NCBI GenBank assembly: GCA_003640385.1
Contig: RCAB01000075.1
Coordinates: 62,001-126,000, forward strand
Reading direction: 5' to 3'
DNA length: 64,000 bases
Origin: Setaria digitata
Taxonomy: Eukaryota; Nematoda; Chromadorea; Rhabditida; Setariidae
The notes beneath the pieces are model-generated. The model was not told the DNA's origin. It was given only the letters and a program-made list of their open reading frames with translations, and ran no database searches. This document shows positions 1-12,775 of the stretch, in pieces. Both the position numbers and the translations under genes were made by a program. Positions within the stretch are counted from its first letter, which is position 1. Every line of letters starts with the position of its first letter.

Positions 1-899
1 ATTTATTTTATTTGCTAGCCAATAATATTACACATTATCCAAGGCCTTTCACAACTTTGCACGCATATATATATATAAAATTTCAATGTTAGAAATTTTT
101 TTTTTTATATATAGATATATAATATATACAAATTCTAATCAATACAAGAAAAATAGGGTTTTTTTAGTTGCCAAAAAAGAAGGAAAAAAAAAAGGAAAAT
201 GAAGGATATAAAAGATAAAAACAAATACCAAATGGATAAGAATTTTTCGTTCAATAGTAAAAAAAAAAAAAGAAAACAAAACTATGGAAATTTTTGAAAG
301 AAAAGAATGCTACCACTGAATAAATATGGCATGAATAGATTTTATATCTATACATCCGAATTATGGATTATCATATAAAAACAGATAGATTTCTTTTATT
401 TTTGCTAATATGGCTCCTTTTTAAATTAATTCGACTACTTTTGCTTTCACAAAAATAAAATCTTTGTGAGAAGAAATGAGGTTACAAAAAGCTATTTCAT
501 TTTGAAATTTCTAGCATAATTAAAAATGTTAAAGTATGATTTTATAAAACTTAAACAAATCCAAATAGCGATTTTTGTTGATTATTATCATTTATTCTAG
601 TCGTTTTTAAACTTTTTCTTTTCCCAACAACAGCAAATATTTCCATTCTATCCGTAATTATCTATGTGAATTTGATGTTAAAAAAAAAAAAATCATCGTG
701 AAAGCATCGCAGATACGTTTAAATTTGATCAACTGCTAATGCAAACATTTACTGAAAATACTTGAAAATTCAATTATTGGTTAGTAAAATCAATTTCATA
801 AAATTTTTCTAAAAATATACTTTAATCAACGGACGCCATTTTTTCTTTAAATTTTCGAGAGAAAAAGAAAAAAAAAAAAAATCACCCTTATACTGCAAA

Positions 900-930
<31 letters not shown>

Positions 931-3367
931 CGGCAAATAAATAAATAAACTGATTAATTTAAAGTGTAGTGACCGTGTAATGATTAGTAAGAAAACATCA
1001 GGAAGTGAACCAAACTATGACTAAAAGTTTACATCACTAAGACAATTTCACATATATATATATTTATATATAAATTACAAGCTACAGTGCATTTCTTTCG
1101 AGCTACAGTAATTCCACATGTTAAGGGTAAGTTAATTGTAAAAGGATTTCCTCAATTAGCGTTACCATATTATAAACATATTTATGCATTCATTATGCGT
1201 AATTACAAGAATTTCTGGAAAAAAATTTTAACAATATGAAAAATCAAGATATAATTTTCATATTTTCCATAAAAAATTTAAATTAAAGGAAAAAAAAAAA
1301 ACAGAGGAACACTTCGTTCTATAATCAAACAGAAATTGTGACATTACAAACAGTCAAAGAGGCGGAGAATTTTACAGCTTCCATTTCTTTAGACAAAATA
1401 AAGCGAAAAAAAAAAAAAAAAAGAAAAAAAAAAGAAAAAAAACTACTTGAAATAATAAATTTGCGTGGAATAAGAAATTATGATGAAAGTGTACGACACC
1501 CTCTCATTCTGTTTGCTTCCTCTTACATTTCCCGAATTTAATTTCCTCCCATAGTTTTGAAAACTTTAATTAATGAAAAAACAAACAAACAAATAATAGC
1601 AATTAGATCAACTTTTTTTGTTTTCATTTTTTGAATATTAAATATTCCTGAAACAATAATAATTAAACTCCATTACTGGTTGAGTAAAATAATGAAGTAA
1701 TGATACTGTATATGATGATTGGAATGAAGCTTGCGAGATTGTCAAAACAACAAAAATGATCTGGATTTTTTATCAAATTACTTTTATTGTTGAATTAAGA
1801 TAGCTCTCGTCAGTTCAGAATTCAGGATGTTATATTGTATCACTTCAGCGTATTAGAACAATCCCGTTCGTTTGTCATCAGCAACGATGATTAAAAAAAA
1901 AAATGAAAACAATTCGACGAAGATCTAACCATCGTGTTCATGCTAACCGCTCCAGGAAAATTTTTTAGATATTTAGGGCTCAATTACAGAACCGTAATTC
2001 AAACTGGAAAATTATAAAAGAGCCCCAAAAAAAACTATCTAGTCCACTTATTTTTCAGTCATATTTCGCTTTATATCTTTAGGCATATCGTCTGCTTTCT
2101 TTATTCCCTATAAACACCAGCATATAAATCTATTATCTTCAACTAAACAGTATCAATTCTCCATGATTTCTAGTCCTTAGGACTAAAATTCTCGAACAGA
2201 ATTCTAATTTCACAAATTAATTTATGCGCTTGAAAATAAATGACTCTCAATAATTACCATCATACCATTAGTACACTGTATAAACCAGATTACAAACTTG
2301 CAGAAAAAGTTCGACCCAACGTTTTCATATTAACAATATTAGACTGCAAAATTTTGATCATGTAGAATCCGTAACATAAGAAGCTGAAGAGAGGATGCCA
2401 TCCTGTTTCATCCCTTCGTATGCAAAAGCAACGTATGTACACAACAAATGTTACGCAACTTTTTAAAGCAATTCGAAAATATCTTATTCATGTCCATATC
2501 AAAATATAATTCAATAAACAAGTATGTTTAAAACGGGCTCGAACATTTTTAATTCTGATGCTAAATTTTTGGAACGAATAAAAGAGACGATGAACAAATC
2601 AATAGAAGTTATAACATGGATGATATGGTCGACCATGTGAAATTCCTTGTATCGACAGGCGTGAATACACACAAAAACACACATACACACAGACATACAC
2701 AAACACACACGTAAGCCCACCGTTATGATCAATTGCGCCATAATTCAAGAAAACCTACGTACAGTGAAATCCCAGGGCAGTCGGTAAAACTGTACCGGCG
2801 TTTCTTTGGAAATGAACAAAAAAAAGACACCATGAAAAATGAGTCCACGATGAACTCCAGAAAAGTTTGGCCAAACTGTATCAGAAGAAAGGTCACAGAA
2901 AATCCTTATAGAGATTAATAACTTCAGAAAAATTCTATCGAGATATTTTCAGAGAAACTGTAATAAGAAGATGATTCCTGAGAAAATTTTGCTAGGCGAG
3001 AAATGTTCACCAACTAAAAAAAAAAAAAAGATTTGTTCTATATCATTTACAACTTGCTTATCCAGACAAAGGTTTTAGGGATAAAAAAAAGAAAACGAAC
3101 ATGATAAAGAATGAAGAAACTTTAAAATAATAAACATAAATATTGAAAGAGCCGCGTTTGGAAGAAGAAACAATGGCGAGGTGAAAAGAGACCAAAAAAT
3201 TTGGATAAAACTAAAAAGAGAGGAGTATAAATCTGAAGTAGAGAAATTTTCCTTTAAAAAAAGAAAACGAAATAAAGCGTTAACGGTGCCATTGAATTCA
3301 TTTTTTTCCCATAATATGATTTCGAATTAAAAGAAAAAATTATATCGCTGTCGGTATATAGCTATAT
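1..3367. other. Intergenic AT-rich stretch, no gene recognised
   Basis: No reading frame here has both credible codon content and splice signals. The stretch carries many poly-A runs, TA-rich tracts near 66-125 and 1052-1072, and a CA-rich microsatellite near 2660-2712. Its right end should contain the 3' untranslated region and polyadenylation site of the minus-strand caprin-like gene, but I could not fix the site. Confidence 0.5.
2660..2712. repeat. Imperfect CA-rich microsatellite
   Basis: Interrupted (CA)n units with TA and AA variants lie downstream of the caprin-like gene. A short open frame across it is a consequence of the repeat. Confidence 0.7.
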
Positions 3368-6300
3368 TCAGAATGCATCTGAAGCGAAATTGAATCCCAA
3401 CTGACGGCGTGGTGGTTGCGGTGGTCCGTTATATCCATATCCACTAAAGCCACCTCCACCACCATTACCTTTGATACTGCCATTCATCTGATTGTTGCTA
3501 CCACTGACATTTCGGAATCCAGAACCACGCGGCACAAAGTTAGAAGCAGCACCTCGACCACCTGAACTGCCAAAACCACGACCACTGTTGCGAGTTACAC
3601 GCGCATTTCGTGAACCATCAAAGTTCTCACGTTCTTGACGACGACCACCACCACCAATGCGACCACGCTGCTCTCCCTCCAAACCTTTTCCGAAATCGCT
3701 TCCTTTTGCGTCACCACCACCAAATTCATTACGCTGAACACTACTGCTTTTAGCAGGACGTATCTGACGACGTTCACCACTGCGAGCACCAAACCCATTC
3801 ATCTGCTCAACCCCATTCATGAAACCATCTTGACCGCCTTCTGCACGACGCTTAGATGATACTTCCGGTTTCGCCTCTGAGAATAAAAGAAGTTAACAAT
3901 ACCTTAGAAAACTTGACATGAAAATATAGCACTGAATAGAATTCAATTCCTAAAGCTAATAAAGTATCAGTAATTGACTGTTTTTATCGAATCAGATTAT
4001 TCGCATATTTCCATTATTCCTTCCATTATCCCAAGCAGGTCCTGTTTTAAAATTAAAATAGCGCCTCTGCAGATATCTTACTGCTTTGCTAAAAAAATAT
4101 CCAAAAAAAAACTTATGCTGCAACGCACTGCACATCAAGCTCAAATTAATTACGACAACAAAATACAGTGCCAAAAGATAATTTACTGTCTACAATAATA
4201 GTAATTCTAAAAGCTGATTATCCATGCTTTTGCCTGCTAATTCTAATATGAGTCATCATTTCAAAAGCCGACAATACAGCAAACAAAATACGGATCGCAC
4301 TTTTCATCGTGAACTCCTCCCAGTTACCCTACCAGCCATGCAAACAAACTACTATCCTTCACGAAAAACAGTCACGAAAGCATTTATCATCCCTCATATT
4401 TGCACAGCTTCATTGCTCAGTTAAAGTAAATCAGTAGCCGGGGAGAAAACCTCATCGTTTTCACTGGACAAAAATCATTTTACAAAAAAGAAAGGAAAGA
4501 TAAATTTGCTGTAAAGGGGGGTTACGACTGCTGATTATACATTTATTAAAAGCAAGATCTATTCAAATATTTATTAAAACATCAATGAAAAAAATCTCAC
4601 CAGCACGCCATACGTCATTATGATTAGCGCCAGTCACAGTATTGGTGGGATCTTCGGGTACAACCGTAACAGGAAAAGGAATTGGCGGTGGTGGGTCACG
4701 TACAAGCGCTTTCGGATCGACTCCTCCTTCAAAACCGAATTCCGTATCACCTGCTTGATTCATGTCTCCTTCCACATAGTTCTCTATTGACCCATTGGCA
4801 ACATGTACAAAAACTACCTGAAAAAAATTCCTAGATTTAAAAAAATTCGTTTCCCCATATGAAAAAGTTAGCAAAGCAAAAAGACATATGTGATTTCAGG
4901 AATTCATGACTACATTATTGAAAATAGTACTTTATTTTGTGCTACAAAAGCCTATTTGTGATATCACATAATCTTCACATATCGTCCTCTACATAGTTTT
5001 CCACTGATTCTTTGACTATACCAAAAGCCTTCAAAAAAAAAAAAAAAGGAAAAAAATCTACGGTATATAGAACACAACAATTTCACTACACAAAATAAAC
5101 TAGACGCTACCTTTGGATCTTTCTTCGGCTGTTCAACCTCAGATTCTAATACAGAATCAACAGGCTTTACAAACTTGCCTTCTTCTTTAGCAACATCCCA
5201 CATACGTCCACAATTTGCAACCTTCTCTAATAGATCCCTAATTTGAAGTCCTAAAAATATAAGTAGTAAGGAAATTGCAGACTACCCAGAAATGGTTGAT
5301 ACCAAACATGCTTTTATACGCCAGAACACAAAATCCTTCAAAACGGAAACAAAACTAAAGAGATATTACAGAAATTACCTGAGAAATCATTCATAATTTT
5401 TTCTTTACTTCCTATAAGAATTTTATACGCTAATTTTGAGTCCTCCGCGCACTTCTTTTTAAAATCCATGAAGTTATCTAAGTCACCAGAACTCAAACCA
5501 AATGGTTCCTTCAAATCCTCGATCACTTTGCACTCTTCCTCAGTAATCTTCTAAAAAATAGATGAAATGTAAACGAAAACTCAATAGAAAAAAATTTACG
5601 CAGCTATAATTACTCAATTTACTACTACACTTCAAACGCGATAACATTAGTGTGAGATCAAAATAACAAAGAGAAGTAAATAAAAGAAATCCGTCCAAAT
5701 GTATCACCGTATTGTCCGTTCCATTTAAGAGGGCTTCCTTGACTTCTAATTTGCCGAATCGCTCGACAATATTTCGGAAGTAAATAAAATCCTCCAAACG
5801 CTTTCGTTCATGTTCAGCATACTAAACATAAAAAACTTCTAAAAGAAAAAAAAAAAAGGAACCATATTATTCATAAAGTTCCAAATAAATATCCAAACTA
5901 CGAGTTCCGGTCAGAACTCCCATCCATAATTCGTCTTACCTATTTGGGTCATGGAAATGCTACCACAATTACTAAGACTTTAAATACTTTCAGCTCACTT
6001 AATACTACAGAACAGAATGCGAATGCTGTTCAGAAGATGCCAATTTTTCAGCACAGCGAATTTCATGCCACGATTTTGTCACTAATCGTCTCCATCAACC
6101 TAAGCATCACCTAAACGATCATAATTTCTCGTACACTTACTAATCAACGATACACAATATCTACCACGGTTCAACTAGCGAGCAACGTGCATCGCCAATG
6201 GATTTCACTGTTTTCGTAATTCCGATGAGATCTTCTGCACTGTTCTTTCATCGAAAAGCTCTATTACATGTGCAAGTAGAGATGACGGATTTAATCGATT

Positions 6301-6863
6301 TAATCGACTGATGGTTTCAAAATACTGAATTCTTACGGTACTAATAATGACCAAAATTCCAACCAAGTTACCTCTTTCTTTACTCCATCATCCCGCTGTT
6401 TAACACCACGAAGGTACTCCTTTTGTAGTGACTGGAAGACCCTAGTGATATCTTTCAGAAATTCCAGCTGCGTTTCAACTTCTCCAATGCAATATCTAGC
6501 TTCGATCTGTTGCTCGCTAAGCTTTTTGCCATCTTTCAAATCTGCCTCATACTGCAGCAGGCGACTCTAAAACATGGTTGCATGGAACCATTGCTACTCT
6601 TAATTACTATGATTCAGAGGTTAGCAGCGATACACGAGAGAGGAGCATGATATCTGAAAAACCATAGAAAGAACAAAAAGCGGGTAGCAGTACAAAGAAG
6701 AGACACATTTTCGCCCATAGCTTTTCAGGAAAAACTTATTCATGATATTTACCTTACGCTTTTCCAGGTTTCGGCGCCGTTTGTCGAATGCAAACTGGAC
6801 ACCTGCATAGGGATTTGACAAGATGCTATCAGCACTGCACTGGATGCTTTCCGGTCCTTTCAT
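3368..6863 (-). CDS. caprin: Caprin-like cytoplasmic RNA-granule protein (485 aa, 7 exons)
   Basis: Exons, in coding order: 6863-6753, 6566-6372, 5821-5708, 5550-5379, 5250-5111, 4817-4601, 3876-3368; phases agree throughout and the stop is TGA. Residues 30-140 match the conserved caprin homology region seen in human CAPRIN1: RRNLEKRK corresponds to RNLEKKK, LSEQQIEARYC to LNQDQLDAVSK, and QLEFLKDITRVF to NLEFAKELQRSF. GTDNTKITEEE follows, like GVPILSEEE. The last exon (about residues 317-485) is rich in Gly, Arg, Asn and Ser with RG and GGRG repeats, as in caprin C-termini that bind RNA. Caprins act in translational control and stress-granule assembly with G3BP and FMRP; that role here is inferred from the family. 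I do not see the FIQDSML-type G3BP-binding motif. The ATG was chosen because it lies 2 nt after a TTTCTTGCAG acceptor. At 485 aa it is shorter than human CAPRIN1. Confidence 0.85.
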
Positions 6864-6865
6864 AT

Positions 6866-6875
6866 CTGCAAGAAA
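6866..6875 (-). promoter_or_regulatory. Probable spliced-leader acceptor of the caprin-like gene
   Basis: On the minus strand the sequence TTTCTTGCAG is followed by AT and then the first ATG. No upstream coding exon is needed, which is the usual arrangement of a nematode trans-splice site. Confidence 0.55.
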
Positions 6876-9800
6876 CCGTTCGAAGCACATTCAAATGATT
6901 AAAAAAAAAAAGGAAAAAAGAATACACAACGCAAAATGTACCCCCACCCCACCCCAAAACCAACCGGAATCAAACCTCGCTCTAAATGAAACCTTGACTT
7001 CGATAGACAATATAAATAAGAGGTGCTCAAATCAATCTAAAATCTTTTATTCTCAGGAGTGCGACGAGAGATAACTGCAAACCACCTCCACATCGTAAAC
7101 TGTCCATTCCAAGAAAAAGAGGCGAGAGGGGAGAGGAGAAGGAAGACATCAGTAGTGCTTTCTCCTTCACTTATTCCCGATATTTCATCCCTATTGTACT
7201 CATGTTACTGAACTGGCCTTTCTCGAATTTCTCCAAATTCTCCCAAATTAAAATAAGGAGCAGAAATTTTTTCTAAATTTAATTTATCCAGATTAAAGAA
7301 ACCAGTTCTTACTAACAGACGATGAAAGGCATTTGACCGATAAATTAAACTACCTTTACATATACATTCAAAATCGAAAACAAAAGAAAAACGAGAAAGC
7401 CAGATTACTAGTACACCTAGCATCGTCCCGTAATAAAGGACAACCAGCCATCTTCAAGTAGCACGCAATAAATATCTATTCTTGAGAAGGGAGATTTACG
7501 AAAAAACAATAAGGTAAAACTTGAAATAAAAGCAAAATTTAATAAGAGATGCTTATCTTTCTTCTTCCTGACAAACTGTCTGCACTACCTCAATAAAACC
7601 ACAAAAAAATGCCAACGGTCAGAGAAAGGGATTTCCACAAACAAATTACACAATAACAAGAAAGCTAAAGACATGCAACTGAACATATTCTAGAACATTC
7701 GGAGATCCACTACTGAATTCACAGCAACCACCAAAGCCAAATAAATGCGAAATACCAAAAGCAAGATGAATGACCAATGTCCTTGATTACCACAAATCGA
7801 AACATCCCGAACTTCTCGTCTTTCTTCACCACTTGACCTTCGACCTCAACAAGACAACCGCTCTCTACCTTAACTATACCAACCAACTATCTTCTGTCCA
7901 TCAACCCCTCCCCACACTTCCCTCCCTATCCCTATCTTCCGTCGAACATCCGGTGAAAACAGTCCACGCCCATTCAACGACCAACGTCGAATTATGAAAC
8001 GGTCGCGAAGTGCAACGAGGTCGTCCATCATTTGGTCACAATTTAAGACGTTACTTAGATGTTCCACCAGCAGCACTGAGTACTTAATTTATCGTAGTTT
8101 TAGTTCTATCCTGACAATGAATTTCCGAGTTTCTAACAAGTAGTTAATGCTCACCAGAACACTTGGAATAGAAGTCGTGGAAGAGTGCAGTACACGTAAT
8201 ACTGTAAGGAAGACGTGAAGGACTTTTTTTCTTCCGTAAATGATTCTTCGGTAAAATTCATCACTAGGATGGTTCCCAGACAAAATTAGAATTTAAACAC
8301 ATGTCGTGAAAAGAGATCTCTGCAAGTGTAACTGTACCGCCGGAAGCTAGCTTCTGGAGGTAAGCGAACCTGTCTAATTCTGAGGCCGAAACCGAATCAG
8401 CAATATTCTAACCGTATCGAAAGTGGCGCTTTCACGGAGAAACATATGTGACGGAAACGGTAAGGCGGGAATGCAAATAAATTTTAAGGACAACCTTTGA
8501 TCTCGAGAAATTTTTTTATCAATTTTTTCTCTCCACTGATTTGATAGCATCCTGTTTATAATTTTCTGTTGCATAAATAACATATCCCCGACAGAACGAA
8601 CTATTTACCTTCTTTGGGATATACCGGAAGATAAAGTGGGAATTTTCCAATACGCGATAAACTCTCCGTATTACTTTTATAACTTTAGCAGGAATTTTTT
8701 TTTTTTTCCTTTTTTTTTTTCCCTTATCTCTCTTTTGCAAGGTAGAAATTATCACTCCAATAATCACAATTTAATGCTCATATCATACTGATAAGTTGCT
8801 CAACATGCTTGCTATCCCTTCTGAACTTCATCGTAAGTTACGTTTGCCAAAAAAAAAAATTCTTCCTTTTTTAATCCGTCATAAATCACGTTTCGTATCA
8901 CACGTATAACGTCATCTGTATGTATTGCATGTGCAAAATATATTTACACGTACAGAATAACGCATAAATGATGGCCATCATTTTCTGCAGAAAACAGTCG
9001 TCTGACAGCAAAAATCAATGCCTTGCAGCGTGTATGTGTATGTATGTGTGTGTGTGTGTGTCTGTGCGTGCATGCATGCGTGTATCTGTCTATGCGTGCG
9101 TGCCTGCGTGTGTGTTTCTGCTCGTGCGTGCTTGCGTGCGTGCGTGCGTGTGTATGTATGTATGTATATAAGTGTGCGTACATACACACACACATATGCG
9201 TAGCAATCCATAGGAGCAACAACAGAGCAGTAGTAGCAGTGACAGCATGCTGCACCTGTTCTGTGCTCGTCTAGCACCGTTGCACACTGCACCACGGCGA
9301 TAACGTATTTGCACATATTGGTTGTGCAGGAAGAGTTCACGTGAATGTTGCACTTGTTGCAGTTGTTGTGGTGTGTGTAGCACAGCATTGTACCGTCGGG
9401 AAGGACAGTTCCTAATTAAGATAGTTATTAATTAAGATTTAGAATGATTGCGTTAATTTCTTGCTATGAAAATCATATGTAAAAAAAAAAAACGAAATGA
9501 ATGAAGTGAATGTTGTTTTTTTAAATTCTACAAAAATGATATTAATTTCAGATTATGACAATGGTTTATATATTGTTGTTATTATGAAGAGAGCGGATCG
9601 TTTACGAGAGGTTGTTTTTTTTTTTTTATTTTATTTTATTTCTAAGTTTAGAAACTTTAAAGACTGTAAAAAAAAAAAAAAAAAAAATGCAAAAATTCTG
9701 CAATTTTGTCTTTTTAATTTTTTGTTTTCATGATTCCTTTAATTAATTTTTTAAATTCTGTAATTTGTAGTTTTTTTTTTGAAAATGTTAGAATTAGCTG

Positions 9801-10162
9801 AGAGGAGGCGGTTTAAAATAGTTCGAAACCTTCATTAACATTGTAATAATTACAATGGGGAAATGAGATGTTTGAAAATTGGAGGGTCCTATTATTTTAT
9901 AATTTATAATTTATTTTTTAGAAGGCTGATCCATTCTTGTTTTTCCATGGCGGTTATTTTTTGAGATGTTTATAGTTTTGACAGAATCTGATGTAGGTAG
10001 TATTTGACGCAGATCAGAATTGTCAAACTCAGGTTTTGTCTAGCTGCTTTATATCAGTGTTTCAGAGCTTTAAGAAGGAGACGAAGACGTAAGTTGGCCG
10101 ACTGCATTACTTATTCAGGAAGTACTAGTGTTGTTTATTAATTCATAATACATGAAATCCAG
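6876..10162. other. Shared upstream region between divergent caprin-like and SIRT7-like genes
   Basis: This holds the 5' flanks of both genes. It is less AT-biased than most of the window between about 7000 and 8500. It contains a TG microsatellite near 9031-9190 and poly-A/T runs. The unresolved first exon of the sirtuin must lie in or before its right end. I see no complete additional gene. Confidence 0.5.
9031..9190. repeat. TG/TGCG microsatellite
   Basis: A purely TG tract near 9047-9060 grades into TGCG, TGTA and TATG variants and ends in a short CACA block near 9183-9193. It generates several overlapping spurious cysteine/valine-rich or histidine/threonine-rich open frames on both strands. 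Confidence 0.85.
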
Positions 10163-12400
10163 GTTGAGGAGGCCGATGATGTGGTTACTGAAAAATGCAA
10201 AATTTTGGCTGGTTTACTGAAGAAGTCAAAGTGCACTGTCGTATATACGGGGGCTGGGATCAGCACGGTATGATTTTACATTTAAAATAATTTAATATAA
10301 TTTAGTGGAGCTTTGCTTCTGCATTTGTTTCATAACTTTTTTTTTCAAATTGCAAAACTGGAATTATTAGTATATTTGGAAAAATTAAGTAATTCACTGA
10401 AAGCTGTACATTCCTCATAAAACGCAACCAACTTTCTAAATAACCATTGCACACTTTTGAGTCGTGAACTACTGGTAAATTTCAACGAATTGTTGAAAAT
10501 CTTTTACAAGAATCTTTGATAATATTCCAGGCAGCTTCAATCCCAGATTATCGAGGTCCCAATGGTGTTTGGACTTTAGCTGAAAAAGGGATCGTATCTT
10601 TCAAGTTCGTTTCTTTAAGCTACATATTATTGCAAAAGAGTTAATAGGCAGCAGCACTCCGATGTACATACGGCATCATTTATGTTGGATTGCGTAACCA
10701 TAATTGATGGCATATTCACGTGACTTATAAAATCTTTACCAAATTACTTCCACGCATTGTTGCTTTACTAGAAGTTTTATTCGCAGTTTTTAGATGTGCA
10801 AATCCAGTGGAATCTGGACCAACGGCAAGTCATATGATATTGAAGGAGATGTGTCGAAGTGGACTGGTACGACACATATTGTCGCAGAATTGTGATGGTC
10901 TTCATCTACGTTCAGGTTTACCACAAAAAATGCTTTCTGAAATCCACGGAAATATGCATATTGAAGTATGCCAACACTGTGAGCCACCGCGACAATACGT
11001 CCGGCCTTTCGATGTAACTGAAAAAAGTCAATTCAGGTTAGTTTCCAGTGGTACCTTTTCCTTCGGAAATATCCAGAAATCTTTTTACATTTTTCCTGGT
11101 ACTACTAGTTAATTCGGATCCAAACAGTTATCGACAGTTCAGGCGTCACGGTACTGGGCGAATGTGTGTGGTATGCAACAACGAATTAACAGATACAATT
11201 GTGCACTTCGGTGAGGCTGGTAAAGTACCGTGGCCCTTAAACTGGAATGGAATCATTTCCTTAATCGATCGATGTGATCTCATATTGTGTATAGGAACAA
11301 GTTTAGCTGTCCTGAAAGAATATCATTTTCTGTGGCCAAAAGCAAGGAGTGGTACACAGGTTTGTTGTAATAACAATTCCAGTGATATCTTCTCATATTT
11401 TTTACCATTTGCTTGCTAGTAATTCTGTTCCTTAATATTACTACATTGTTTAACCAACAAACTACTTTTTACAGATAGCTATTATAAATCTTCAATGGAC
11501 ACCGAAGGATAGGTTATCCTGTTTAAAAATTAATGCTAAATGTGACATCGTAATGGAAAAACTGGCTGGCCTTCTTGGAATACCAATCAGCCGTTATTGT
11601 CGGTAAGCAATTTGCATTTTATTTAGATTTTATTTAGAGGCTTATTTTTGACAGACCAAAAGCCGGTGTTTAGCCTGTTTTCTACTTCATGACCAGATTC
11701 AAATTTAATGGTATTTCACTATAGTAACTGTGATCCGGTGCTTAATCCAAAACGAAGTGTACGTGTTTGGGAATTAAGAGAACGCCTAACTGATTGTACT
11801 TGTCGAAATCGTGTATCACGTGGAATTGTTGAGCAACAGCCTTCAAAAGGAATTCCTGGATGGTGGGCGTTTGAAATTCAAAAAGCAGTAAAGAGGTCTT
11901 CGCATTGTTAGTTTTTGTTTTTTTGAAAAGTTTATAGTTATAATTGTTTCAAAAGCCTTAAGCGACCAGCTATTGTACGTATCAGTTGAATTCATTTTCC
12001 AGCATCACGTGGGAGTTCTGGGAAGCGTCACTGCTTGAGCACTTCTCAGCGTGGTCACCCTTCTGGTGTCCCTTATGATGCAGTTTCGGGAAGTTCAAGT
12101 GATACAAGCACCATCTTAGATGAAGCGCCCTTATCGAAAAAAGCACAAGTCGAAACAGCGAGTGAGAAAGAAATACCGCCATGTAGCAGGGAAGTAACTC
12201 CAGAAAACTCAACAAGCGGAAATTCTGATAACTTATCTGATAGCACTGCAGTATCTTGCTCTGATGGGAATGTTGTAGATCCAGCAGTTGCTGAGTGTTT
12301 ATGTGGCATCTTACTATCGCTCAAGAAAGAACCCAACTCGTTATCAGTAGCTTCAGAGGTACAAAATGTGGTACCTAACACCATATCAGTCTGCACATAG
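10163..12400 (+). CDS. SIRT7: SIRT7-class NAD-dependent deacylase (sirtuin), 5' end unresolved
   Basis: Exons: 10163-10267, 10531-10604, 10794-11036, 11143-11359, 11475-11602, 11725-11906, 12003-12400; 448 codons plus TAG. The first exons encode the NAD-binding core [25 protein letters not shown], almost identical to human SIRT7 rather than SIRT6. Next come [14 protein letters not shown], the catalytic histidine in [11 protein letters not shown] (about residue 111 of the visible part), four zinc-binding cysteines (about 119, 122, 149, 152), DTIVHFGE, and [13 protein letters not shown]7 is a nuclear/nucleolar H3K18 deacetylase linked to rDNA transcription in mammals; the same role here is inference. 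The tail after about residue 320 is Ser-, Thr- and Glu-rich and differs from the basic human tail. The codon frame entering 10163 is phase 0, but every upstream continuation meets a TAA at 10139 before a start, so an upstream exon is missing from the model. Confidence 0.9.
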
Positions 12401-12769
12401 CTGTAATAATCACTTACATAGGGATCTGCTTCTATTACTATTTTGTTAATGATGATGGTCTGATTTATTATTGGATGTATTATGGTTTCATTTTTACAAA
12501 ATAGCATATTGTGGTCCGGTTATGTGCGATTTTGTGAGTCATCATTATTCAAAATAACAGCTAACACGGTCTATTTCGCTTCGTCTTATATAAATTCTAT
12601 TTACTTATAATATCTTATATCAATTCTATTTTGTTTAAAGGATTTATTCCTAAAAGCGACAGATATTACTTCCATTTATTTATTTATTTTGTATAGCCCT
12701 TCGTATTAATAAGCTCGTATGGCTGGAAAAAGTATCTTACCCTTTATATTTGAGATTGTATTGTTGATA

Positions 12770-12775
12770 AATAAA
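12770..12775 (+). terminator. Polyadenylation signal AATAAA of the SIRT7-like gene
   Basis: A canonical AATAAA lies about 370 nt after the TAG stop, the first strong match in a 3' untranslated region of ordinary length. Confidence 0.45.

Noticed and set aside
3595..3859. Open frames overlapping the last caprin-like exon in other frames
   Set aside because: They shadow the Gly/Arg-rich exon; the called frame continues in phase into six upstream exons with caprin homology.
7770..8076. 75- and 68-codon open frames on opposite strands upstream of the caprin-like gene
   Set aside because: No domain, no consistent splice signals, and overlap with each other; probably chance in a less AT-rich stretch.
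8944..9388. Overlapping Cys/Val-rich and His/Thr-rich open frames on both strands
   Set aside because: They are produced by the TG microsatellite, overlap one another in all frames, and have no splice or domain support.
12073..12507. 144-codon minus-strand open frame
   Set aside because: It is antisense to the last exon of the SIRT7-like gene, which is supported by phase continuity through seven exons.
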